The notes below the pieces were generated by a model. That model did not search any database, had not been told where the DNA came from, and saw nothing but the letters and a program-made list of their open reading frames with translations. Below, one piece after another: positions 12,166 through 20,530 of a stretch of DNA of 64,000 bases. The position numbers and the translations under genes were made by a program. Position 1 is the stretch's first letter; every line of letters begins with the position of its first letter. The stretch comes from Paramyrothecium sp. XJ0827 (Eukaryota > Ascomycota > Sordariomycetes > Hypocreales > Stachybotryaceae), in assembly GCA_020881915.1 (NCBI GenBank), contig JAJFPB010000010.1:1550001-1614000 (forward strand). The letters are read 5' to 3'.

Positions 12166-13486
12166 TCACGGAAGCTCGTCGCGCGGGGTCAGATATGGCG
12201 GCGTGTGCTGCAGCGAGGGTGAGCGCTGCCGCGGGGGCACCATCTGCGCCGACGACGCGTTGGCCCCGTACAGCTCGTACGTGCCCTCCACCACGGGTGA
12301 CATGGGCGTCGCATAGTAGCTGGTCGTCCTCTCCGACTCGGGCGACTGCGCGCGCGAGTCAATCTCCACCGGCACGGCAATGTCCCCGGGGCTCTGCGGC
12401 TGGGAGGGCACGCCGGCGCGCTCCGGGTTGGGCGACGTCGCGGCTGTCGAGACGACCGTCTCGGTGAAAGGCCCCACACCGGCGACGGGCCCAAAGTAGT
12501 CTTGCGTCAGGCCGTTGGCCGGCGGGCGCGTCGACGCCGTCAGCTCGGTCATGCCGTCGTGGTAGGCGCGGCCGCCCACCGCGCTGGGCGCGCTCTGCTG
12601 CGTGGCCGTGTCCCGGCGGCGGCGGCGCCTGCGCGTGATGCAGAACCACGTCAGGGCGGCGATAATGATGCCCGCGCCGAAGATGGCGCCGATTGCGATG
12701 CCGGCCTTGGCACCCTCGGAGAGTTCAGAGGAATCGTCGACCTCGGCCACGTTGGTGTCGGTGGTCAGGGCGAGGGAGCAGTAGGCGGTGTTGCTGACGA
12801 GCGTGCAGACGCGGCCCTCGTCGCAGCAGCCCTGGCCATCCGCGCACACGAACTGGGAGGTGGTGGTGCAGCCCTCCGGGATCTGGTTGACCACCGGGGG
12901 TTGAGATTCCGGGATGAACCTCTCGCAGACGCCGTTCACGCGGCACTCGTAGCCGTAGGGGCAGCAGACCCCGCCGCGGTCCTCGGGGCATCGATACTCG
13001 CTCGGTTTCGGACATCCACGGTTGCAGCAGCCGAGGATACGGGTCACGGAAGGGGTTGCGGCGGCAGAGCGGGTGATGGTTTGGGTTTGGTAGCAGCGAT
13101 ACTTATCCCTCTCGCAATCGTTGTTGTTGGGGCATTCTGAACCGTTGGGACAGCACCTGGGCTCGTCGCTGGAATTGATGTAGCAATACTCGCTGTTGGA
13201 GCAGCACCTGCCGCCTTGTCCGATATCAAGGCCTGCGCGCGGATAGGCCCCGTGTCAGCGATACCGCTCCGTGAAGGGGGAGACTTGCGGTGCACCTGAG
13301 GCGAGACTTACAGCTATGGTGGTTTGCCGGGCAGTTCCCCTCCCGCTTCATCAGAGGAACGGACTTGTCCAGGAGGTGACGCGGCACGAGGACCGCCTCG
13401 TTGACAGACATGGCTCCGTATCTGGCTGATGCGACCGCCATGCCGACGAAGCCGGCGGCTGCCAGGACCGTCGCTCTCAACACCAT
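12166..13486 (-). CDS. Cysteine-rich secreted-domain, single-pass membrane protein of unknown function
   Basis: The model joins 13486-13312 and 13232-12166 on the minus strand (413 aa). The 79-nt intron has a GTAAGT donor and a CGCGCAG acceptor and splits a Cys codon. The N-terminus is a classic signal peptide (MVLRATVLAAAGFVGMAVASA). The outside region, to about residue 200, has repeated CC-containing knots (GRCCSNSEYC, RCCPNGSEC, LGCCNRGC, VCCPYGYEC, GCCDEGRVC), loosely granulin-like in spacing. A single membrane span follows (AKAGIAIGAIFGAGIIIAALTWFCI), with a stop-transfer cluster of seven Arg on the inner side. The C-terminal about 150 residues are Ser/Pro/Thr-rich and probably cytosolic. 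This layout suits a wall or environment sensor or a plasma-membrane anchor, but I do not recognise a named family. No enzymatic motif is present. Confidence 0.8.
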
Positions 13487-15096
13487 TGTCGTCGCGCAAA
13501 GTGAGAAGCCGTTCTCAACAATTGACCATCGTATGTCCAGACCTTTGTGGCCTCCTCGTGCTGGCTGCTGGCCGTCAAATCTGACCAGGTCGGGCGCGGA
13601 CACAGAATGAGTTGGGTGAGATCTCAAGAAGTCAAGCCGAGACCGCCCTTCTTGGACCAACGTCCGCCACACAAAATGGCCAGCTGTTTGATCCTCCTCG
13701 GCGAAATCGAAATTTCATCAGCCCCAAAGAGGGGAAAGGGGACCGGGATTGCGGGAAGCTGCGCTGCAGGCCGCATCCATATCTCCAATAAGCAGGGTTC
13801 CCGGAGTGGTAAAGCACGGGATAAGCAACGGGGTTCGTGGTGGTGGGCGTCTTCTGCTTGTTGGCTGCAAGTGCTCTGGCCAGGCCGCGCTCGCATGCCA
13901 TGCCATGCATGGGACCCCGTGCGGCGACACCGAGGTCCAGCGCGCAGGGGTTCACAGCGCGCAGCTTCTGTCGTCCCATGGTAACGGGACTGCGAATCTG
14001 GCCATGTCGCGAGATGCGCCAGCCATGGCGCTTTGGACATGGGTGTTGAGAATGGAAGCGCTCCGCATCCATCTCCACCTCGATGGAGCCGGTCGTGAGG
14101 TAAGCAGAGCAAAAGATGCCCGGCCAGGGAACCGAACCGTCGCCGCTTACGAAGATGGGAGACCGCTTTTGACAAGCTGCAAATAGAAGGTCACACCAGC
14201 CTTGGCGTGGTGTTGGCGAGAGCCTCTTGCTTGCCCCGCCGCGAAGGTGTGGCTGGCAGACGCTGCTGATTGATCGGGACGTTTTCCTCCCGAAATGCAA
14301 TGGTTTGCGTGTACTAGCAAGGAGCCGAGAACATGAAGAGTACCCTTCAATAGTCCATTGTGCATCCGCGCACAGCGGTCTCTTTCTCTACGCATAAGCT
14401 GTTTCTCAACGTGGTCCCATATATTCGCAACCCAGGTCAAGAGTTGAGAGCGTATTCTTACCAGAGTTGGTGATTCTTGGATATGTGAGCTGACAAAGAA
14501 ACAAAAAGGGTCATCTCCGAACCACAGCACCTAGTAGGTAACTGCAGGAACCCGCACCACCCCCCCAAGCCGACGACGCCTCGTTCATGGCCACACTGCT
14601 GAGATGCGTGGACGCGCGGATGGGCAGGCAACACATATAACAAAACTTACATGCAGCATTCGTCTTTGTCATACTGCGACGGTATTCTTGGCTGGGTCAA
14701 GCGTCTCATTGCATGCACCTTTGACTTCGAGAACGTGATCGCGAGATATGCGCCATGAAACGCCTATGGCTTGTCTTCACGGGGAGAATGGCTGTCCGAG
14801 TAGGGGACAAAGATGTAGATAGCCCCCTTCCATTCCACTACCCACCCTTTCTGATAGACCTGAACAGTAGAAAGGAATTGGGGAAGCTTGAGGCTGGAAA
14901 CGCGTTTATTATCTTCGCTGTTGATGTCGCAGCCACATACATGACCATCACTTCGCGACATGGCTGGAATGCGATGTCGCTGTTTACACCGAGCGACTCT
15001 TTACACTTGTATACCATCTTAAAGAGCTGGTGATGCGCTTTCTGTTAACAAGCTCTTAAACTTGCACCACCAGCTTGATATCTTGTCGTTATCACA
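13487..15096. other. Intergenic region, no supported gene
   Basis: Overlapping ORFs on both strands at 13550-14300 mirror each other and show no domain-like sequence. A 92-codon plus-strand frame at 14755-15033 begins with a hydrophobic stretch but has no recognisable features; I leave it uncalled. The region includes the divergent promoters of the flanking secreted or membrane protein genes. Confidence 0.5.
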
Positions 15097-15759
15097 ATGT
15101 ATCTGCGGCCGTTCCTTTTCATTGCTACGCTCTCATACGCCGTTACGGCTGCCGCACTTGAACTATCTCATGCCCGAGCTGCGGTCGAACGCGGTGGTTC
15201 GTCTCTCAGCCAAGATGCATCCGTCAACCCGGTGGAAGATGATACATGCACACTTGATTACGAAGACGCGCTCGATACTCCAGATATTGGGAAGAGGGAC
15301 TCGGCACAGCTGCCGGACCAGATTTCGCCCTGGATCGCCATCTGGAACATCCTTACTCAACTCCAGAGCCTGTCTTTGCCAGGACCAGCACCGACGCCAA
15401 CGCCAACGTTAGCACCAGTACCGGGGACTCTCACATCTGTCATTCGCGGGCAGGCCGCGCGCACCACGACCATGTCCTACGGCTTCACCACTGTAATTTC
15501 CCTGCCCAGCCGGAGCGCCCAGCCTACAGCCTTGGCCGCACTCTCAGCAAACCTTCAGCAGATTACGCCGGTGCTAACTCAGAGCACGAGCACAGATGGT
15601 GAAGAAATTGTCAAGGTCGTGTGGATAGAAATCCAGGTCGTTGGAGTCGGGCTGCCGAACGCTACCATCACGCTGGGCCAATACCCGCCGGGCGCCACCT
15701 TCATTACGCTTCCGTACCCAGGGGCTACGCAACCCGCGGCGCCGTTGACTACCAGCTAG
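15097..15759 (+). CDS. Small secreted protein, unknown function
   Basis: A single exon of 220 aa. Residues 1-20 (MYLRPFLFIATLSYAVTAAA) form a clear signal peptide. A dibasic KR at residues 66-67 (DIGKRDS) is a possible Kex2 site, which would make residues 21-67 a propeptide. A Pro/Thr linker (PAPTPTPTLAPVP) follows, then a C-terminal region rich in beta-forming and Thr/Ser residues (VWIEIQVVGVGLPNATITLGQ). There is only one Cys, so it is not a disulfide-knot effector. The gene borders a repeat island. A decayed copy of its 3' end and flank lies 3.6 kb downstream at about 19250-19467, so the locus has duplicated. I do not recognise a family. Confidence 0.7.
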   Translation: MYLRPFLFIATLSYAVTAAALELSHARAAVERGGSSLSQDASVNPVEDDTCTLDYEDALDTPDIGKRDSAQLPDQISPWIAIWNILTQLQSLSLPGPAPTPTPTLAPVPGTLTSVIRGQAARTTTMSYGFTTVISLPSRSAQPTALAALSANLQQITPVLTQSTSTDGEEIVKVVWIEIQVVGVGLPNATITLGQYPPGATFITLPYPGATQPAAPLTTS

Positions 15760-15904
15760 ATAACGAGGGCGCATCATAAAGACCGGCAAAGCGACAGCCT
15801 CCTAACCCGGTCCAGGTCGAGCGCCGCTTCCTCCATGGCTTGTGAGTGAGCATCAAGCTTGCTCTTGTCACAAGGATTAGGCATACACCTGTAGTCAAAG
15901 CACG

Positions 15905-16012
15905 TGAGATCGCCGTGGGAATCGAACCCACTCCCATAGGGCTGCCAGAACGACCTTAGGACAAAGTCCAAGGATTTTCAACCGTGATAGAGCCAAGCGT
16001 GCGCTTGTTATA
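15905..16012 (-). mobile_element. tRNA-like dispersed element, copy A (SINE-like)
   Basis: Read on the minus strand, this contains a conserved core GTTCTGGCAGCCCTATGGGA followed by GTGGGTTCGATTCCCAC. The latter has the exact shape of a tRNA T-arm (5-bp stem, TTCGATT loop) and of the Pol III B box. The flanks GGTCGTT and GGCGATC can pair as a 7-bp acceptor-like stem with wobble pairs. A second copy on the opposite strand is at 17529-17665. No full cloverleaf with D and anticodon arms can be drawn, so this is a tRNA-related repeat rather than a working tRNA gene. Its upstream end (element orientation) joins the TTATAAA tandem array. Confidence 0.55.
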
Positions 16013-16165
16013 AAGTCAGCCTTACGCCTGTTATAAATCCAGCCTTACGCCGGTTATAGACATCAAGCTTGCGCTTGTTATAAAATGAAAAAACAAGGCT
16101 TACGCCTGTTATAAACACCCAGATTCCGCTTGTTATATGATAAGAAAACAAAGGCTTGCGCCTGT
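15995..16165. repeat. Degenerate tandem array with TTATAAA core
   Basis: Six or seven imperfect units of 23-34 bp, each carrying GC(T/C)T(A/G)CGC(C/T)TGTTATAAA or a close variant. Examples start near 15998, 16019, 16043, 16067, 16098 and 16122, with a last partial unit near 16153. Most differences between units are C/T or G/A transitions. The array directly abuts copy A of the tRNA-like element, and a related AAGCGCACGCTTG half-unit also precedes copy B. Confidence 0.7.
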
Positions 16166-16303
16166 CCCTCTTGTGTTTCGTTGTTCTGATGCGTAATGGG
16201 CTACCGCAAAATTGACATTCTGGTCGGGGTCGGCGATCGGAGGCAAGACTTTGTTGCTTGCGGCTCAGTCAAGGCACTCTTGTTCACACTCCGAATCGTG
16301 TTC

Positions 16304-16884
16304 CTACACGTCAATGTCCATGTAGTCTACTGGCTCACCCTCTGATACGTCTTCATCGGGAGCGACGGCTGGAGCAGCAGCAGCAGGGTTGGCGGGGGTC
16401 GGAAGAACAGAGGTGTTGGCAGCAGGGCCAGCGGCGGCGGCATCAGGAGCAGTAACAGCAGTGTTGGCGGAGGTAGCGGAATGGCCTGCCGGGAGGCGCT
16501 GTGATGAATTAGTACGATTACTTACATTACTCAAAGGGAATGCTGGGAGAAGGATAGCGAACTTACTGAGACTCTATGTGTGCGGTCTACTTGAATCATC
16601 AGGCCACGGTACACGAATCCTTCAAGTTTGGACTCTGCCTTCTGACGTTCCTTCCGATCGGTGAATGTAACATACATCACACCTGAATGTTTTGGTGCAT
16701 TGTATTTCGGGTTGTTTGGCCGCGGCCAGTGGAACGTCAACTTGATCGGGTGCAGTTTGACCCGAAAATCGGCCTCGATCTTATTTCGAGTGGCACTAAA
16801 GGCGAGGCGGTTTATTTTTAAGACCTTGCGGTTCTTCCGGGCCTCTCGGATTTCGTTCTCTAGGACTGGGTCGTAGTTTGCCAT
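16304..16884 (-). CDS. Small RRM-like protein with acidic, Ala/Pro-rich tail
   Basis: The model joins 16884-16567 and 16498-16304 on the minus strand (170 aa). The 68-nt intron has a GTAAGT donor, a TACTAAT branch and a CACAG acceptor, with phase 0. Residues about 20-100 look like one RNA-recognition motif. VLKINRLAFSATRNKIEADF occupies the RNP2 and helix-1 position, and HSGVMYVTFTDRKERQKAESKLEGF the RNP1 and helix-2 position. The RNP1 aromatic residues are only partly kept, so RNA binding is plausible but unproven. The second exon encodes an Ala/Pro/Thr-rich stretch ending in acidic DEDVSEGEPVDYMDIDV. The gene sits inside a repeat island between two copies of the tRNA-like element. That makes it a candidate recent or lineage-specific gene. 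I do not know a named orthologue. Confidence 0.65.
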
Positions 16885-16965
16885 TCTGTTTGCATTAATC
16901 AGTATCGAATCTCGTTTTCATAGGGATGGCAATTTAATATTGGTCATTACGTACTTGATTGTTTG

Positions 16966-17033
16966 AGTGATGATGGTGATGATGCTAGTGGTGGTGATGG
17001 TGATGGTGTTCTCGATGTTGATGTTGATGTTGA
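16966..17033. repeat. GATGGT/GTTGAT low-complexity repeat
   Basis: Imperfect GATGGTGAT and GATGTTGAT trinucleotide-based repeats just upstream of the leftward RRM gene, in its promoter or leader region. Confidence 0.7.
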
Positions 17034-17274
17034 CCTTGAGTGAAAATTTCACATTTTGCGATTGGAAGTTCGGTTGCTTCTTCCTGAAAATTCCAACAGG
17101 TCACATGGTTGATACGGCAGTATGGCAGCTGGCGATGTCAAGACAGCTGACAGGACTTGACACTCGATGGGAATTATATTGTGGGGTTTGGGATAGGAGG
17201 TTGGTGGTTTGACGGGGTCTCGACTGGCAGTATAGCCGGATTCTTGGCATAGAGGAGCTTGAGTTCCTATAAGG

Positions 17275-17307
17275 CTTGTAATTTCGGCTTTGCAGTCGAA
17301 TTACAAG
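17275..17307. other. Near-perfect inverted repeat (hairpin)
   Basis: The arms CTTGTAATTTCG and CGAATTACAAG pair over 11 bp, with one extra T in the first arm and a loop of about 10 nt. It lies in a non-coding part of the repeat island. Function is unknown. Confidence 0.55.
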
Positions 17308-17462
17308 TGCATGTTCTGCTAATTAGGTCAACGACCTCGAGGCTTCATTGGTACAGAGAGTAATAATGTACTATCCGTCAGAACTTGTTTATAAAAGCTA
17401 CCTTTGATAAGTCAACACGTTGAGCCTTTTCATAATAATAACAATGATTACACTTCAAAAAG

Positions 17463-17523
17463 AGGGAGTATAAGAAGAAAAAGAAGAATTAGAAGAAGGA
17501 GGAGAAGAAGAAGAGATTAAAAA
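17463..17523. repeat. AGAAGA purine microsatellite
   Basis: A strand-biased purine run of GAAGAA and GGAGAA triplets immediately precedes copy B of the tRNA-like element. It could be a variable tail or an insertion-prone site. Confidence 0.7.
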
Positions 17524-17528
17524 GGGAA

Positions 17529-17665
17529 GTAAGCGTGAGCTTGGATCTGATGACAAGCGCACGCTTGACCCTATCATGGTTGAAAATCCTCGAGCTTCGG
17601 TCCTCAAGGCCGTTCTGGCAGCCCTATGGGAGCATGTTCGATTCCCACGGTGATCTCATTTCATC
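17529..17665 (+). mobile_element. tRNA-like dispersed element, copy B (SINE-like)
   Basis: The plus-strand copy of the element at 15905-16012. Shared blocks, in order, are ACAAGCGCACGCTTG, CTATCA(C/T)GGTTGAAAATCCT, GTTCTGGCAGCCCTATGGGA, GTTCGATTCCCACGG and GATCTCA. In this copy the T-stem 5' arm is mutated (GCATGTTCGATTCCCAC), so the two copies differ mainly there and by scattered transitions. The opposite orientations and intervening unrelated sequence support dispersal rather than tandem duplication. Confidence 0.55.
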
Positions 17666-19249
17666 GGTCCATGAACACCTGCGGAATGGAATCAGTTTCA
17701 CTGTCTTCTGTGTGGATGACGTCCAAGACGTGGAGACTAGTAGACGAGTGGGAGGGCCCCAGCTCCATGGCTACAGCATTCATATGTGTCTTACGACAGG
17801 CATATTGCGAGGAATTTGCCGAGGGTTTTTCTTTTTCCTTTATTATTTTTTTTTTTTTACGTCGGCAGGGTATGAACTCAGTGGCGCAATATGGTTGCCT
17901 TCACTAATGTGTGTACATGCTATCGAAAGACCGAGAAGAGTGTTGACCTTAGGTTTGATTGTGATTTGTACTATTTCGTCTTTAGACGTGGGGACCACGT
18001 GCGATGTCATGATAAATAAGTGAGACGCATTGCTTAAATCTTCCTCTCCAGACTCAACGGCTAACGCCGGGTCTATGCTCTTCTAAAGCAGGCAGGGATT
18101 CTTGGAGGGATGACTCTATTCTCCGACTGCCCAAGGGTCCTTCGTCATGATTCTATCTTCCTAGGCACCAACATCGTATTTGACCGCAACTTGTCTGCTG
18201 TTTCGGTTGATGATAGTAATTTGTGCGCCTGCAATGAACATGATTGCTCGAGAATCAGATACACGAGCAGTCATAAGGAGAATAGTACCACTACACCTCG
18301 CTTTGAGTGCACGTATGCCAGACACTGCAAGGAATATCAAGGCGTGGGGGAGGGCGAACAAGTGGTCCATTGCCGCAAGGCGAGCAAGAAGCTCGGATCC
18401 CCCAAAAAGGTCTCAAACCCCCGGCATTTGGCTCACTGTGAGGGATTCATCAGAACTCTGACTTTCCTGACCAAATATGGTATGCTATTTATGCCAGAGA
18501 TTTGAGTACCTCCATCTATGGAATACTGCAAAATCGACCCTTTTCAATAGCAACGGTAGTGATTAGATCAGCTCAGTGGGTTTTCCTGGGGATATTAGGT
18601 AGTGGGGAGGTTTTCAGGCAACTAGGTAGATCGTTGGTTGACTGAGGATGTTCTCATCTGATGGACAAGTCAAGTTGATGACAGAAAACGGGAGACCACA
18701 AACCCCTTTACTTCTAGCTCTAGAGTATACTTCAAATTCAAGCTAAAAATCAGGTTTTTATAAGCACAAAAGGAGAAAAATAGAATAAAAATAGTAGAAT
18801 TTAAAAAGTAAAATATAGTAGATTTATTAAAAAATATGAAGAAAGAAGGTGTATATCTAAAAGGGAGATGTGTAAAGTAGCAAGCATTCTTGCGTACCTG
18901 AGATATCTAGGTAGGTGAGCGGTAACTTCGGATACCATATCCTTCTGGCGGTCTTGCTTCTTCTATTATTAACTTTGAAAGCAATGGCAAATGATTGCTG
19001 TAATACTGCACAGTACTTGTTCATTGTCAAGTGGAAGATTCGATCAACATATCCTTTCTGGTTCTTGTTACCGCATGTGGTCAGCACGAAGTAATGGCAC
19101 AAATTACTTTTAACCAACACTCGGTCATTCAATGACTAGCATACCCACCAGTGAGTGTAAACATGCTGCACCTTTTGAGTGCGTCTTCTGCCGAAATAGA
19201 AGCTTCATTCTCGTCGGCATCCCTAGAATGTGCTTGATAGGCTCGTATC

Positions 19250-19467
19250 GGTCGTCCGTAGGTAGGCCGAATGCTACCATCATGCTAGGTCAGTACACGC
19301 CAGGCGTCAGCTCATTTCGCTTCTGCTCCCAGGGGTCTCGCAACCTGCAGCGCCGTTGACTAAGTTACTGGCTAGGCAAAAGATGGCACAGCATGCTCAA
19401 AGGAAAAAGCCACAGCATCCTAGCGTGGTCACGCTCAGGCGCCGCTTCCACCATGGCTTGTCAGTGC
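19250..19467 (+). pseudogene. Decayed copy of the 3' end of the secreted-protein gene at 15097
   Basis: This aligns with about 15640-15845. The frame still encodes VGRPNATIMLGQYTPG, matching VGLPNATITLGQYPPG in the intact gene, before the frame is lost and a different stop is used. Similarity continues past the stop codon to a shared flank (GCGCCGCTTCC then CCATGGCTTGT at both loci), so the duplicated unit included downstream DNA. Many differences are transitions (AACGCT/AATGCT, CTGGG/CTAGG, GGCCA/GGTCA, CCGGG/CCAGG). The 5' part of the gene, with the signal peptide, is not recognisable upstream. Confidence 0.7.
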
Positions 19468-19760
19468 AAGGTCGTTTTAGGAAATGTCTTGATACAAAAA
19501 AGGGAGGAGGGGGATGCTCGGGATTCGGGTCTCGACAAAGGAGGGAGGGGAGGTTGATTCAGTTGAGTAATACGAATGTGGGAAAACGTAATGGTAATAT
19601 CACACCCCAGATCCGTGACGACGGCTTATGCTGTTTCTTGGCTACGAACGAGCCAATACGTTCGGCACGCTTTCCAATACCCCTCTCCTACGTTGCCCGA
19701 GACCGGGGCAATTTGGCCGGAATTTATTCCACTTGACGACTCCACAATTCCCCGGTAAGC

Positions 19761-19870
19761 GTCGGCGTCATTGGAACCACACAACCTCTTATCAGTTCCA
19801 ACCATCCTCTTCCTCAAAATTGGCTGGGCAGAATCGGTAGTATTGGAATCATACAACTTGTTATCATTCC
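19761..19870. repeat. Diverged direct repeat, two units 71 bp apart
   Basis: Units at 19761-19799 and 19832-19870 share TCGG, then ATTGGAA, CA, ACAAC, and TTATCA followed by TTCC. Several of the differences are C-to-T from the first unit to the second. No coding meaning is apparent. Confidence 0.55.
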
Positions 19871-20186
19871 TGACGATAATCTTAACGCCCAGACTGCCGA
19901 CCTCCACCCTCGACTAAGAAAATACGAACATTGAAGAATCAGTGTCAATTCTGAACGACACCCTCTTTTACCTTTTCCCAAGCATATACGCTTTGTTTCA
20001 TCATGTTTCTTGCTGGAAGACAGACATGGCGAAGAGCCGAGTTGATTATGGTTTCTGTTACGTCTGAGTTTTGAGCGTTCTGCCAATAGTTCAAGGTCAC
20101 GTCTGACGCGAAGTCTGCCATGCCCGACCATGCCGACCATCGTGACCTCTTTTCCCCGCCCAGAAAAATCATAATGGCCGGAAGAG

Positions 20187-20377
20187 TTCCGGCCAACCGA
20201 TTTTCGGTCTCAAGCTGGGGTCCAAGACGGCGCACTTCCGGCCTCATGGGCTCTGTCTGGGGTCAGTTTGGAGAGCGCAGACATGGAGGTATTCCGGCCA
20301 AAGGAACCGATTTCGGTCTTTCCAAAGGCCGGTACACTTCCGGCCTGTGGAGTAAATATCGGTAATAGTTCCGGCCA
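20187..20377. promoter_or_regulatory. Duplicated CCGG-rich module upstream of the indoleamine dioxygenase gene
   Basis: Copy 1 (20187-20244) reads TTCCGGCCAACCGATTTTCGG and ends with CACTTCCGGCCT. Copy 2 (20291-20346) reads TTCCGGCCAAAGGAACCGA plus TTTCGGTCT and also ends with CACTTCCGGCCT. A lone AGTTCCGGCCAGTT follows at about 20366-20379. The block ends about 150 bp before the start codon of the dioxygenase gene. Repeated CGG and CCG triplets in inverted and direct order are the kind of site bound by fungal Zn2Cys6 activators. A regulatory role is inferred from position and repetition. Confidence 0.55.
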
Positions 20378-20530
20378 GTTCATACTTAAGCGGCGTTGCG
20401 ATCTGGCATTTGGTGTTGAAGATTCTGAACCTTCAACCTCACTTCAGAGCAAAGCCCCCAACTCAAAAGCGCTCTTTTTGAAAACTCCTCATTGATATTA
20501 GAAGATCTCTTTTTAAATCCTTTTTACATC

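Larger units (their letters stand above)
16885..20186. other. Repeat island, gene-poor
   Basis: This stretch holds low-complexity tracts (16966-17033, 17463-17523), a hairpin (17275-17307), copy B of the tRNA-like element, a poly-T run near 17848, an AT-rich block at about 18730-18850, a decayed gene fragment (about 19250-19467) and a diverged direct repeat (19761-19870). A 131-codon plus-strand frame at 18110-18505 overlaps a hydrophobic minus-strand frame at 18161-18370. Neither is recognisable, so neither is called. Confidence 0.55.

Noticed and set aside
12502..13140. A 212-codon plus-strand frame
   Set aside because: Antisense to the cysteine-rich membrane protein; the minus frame has signal peptide, Cys pattern and splice sites.
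13550..14300. Several 130-220 codon frames on both strands
   Set aside because: Mirror-image open frames without start context, introns or domain-like sequence.
15995..16165. CRISPR-like appearance of the short repeats
   Set aside because: Units are degenerate, spacers are not unique or of constant length, and the genome is fungal.
18110..18505. A 131-codon plus frame over a hydrophobic minus frame
   Set aside because: No family resemblance and located in a repeat island; insufficient to call either strand.
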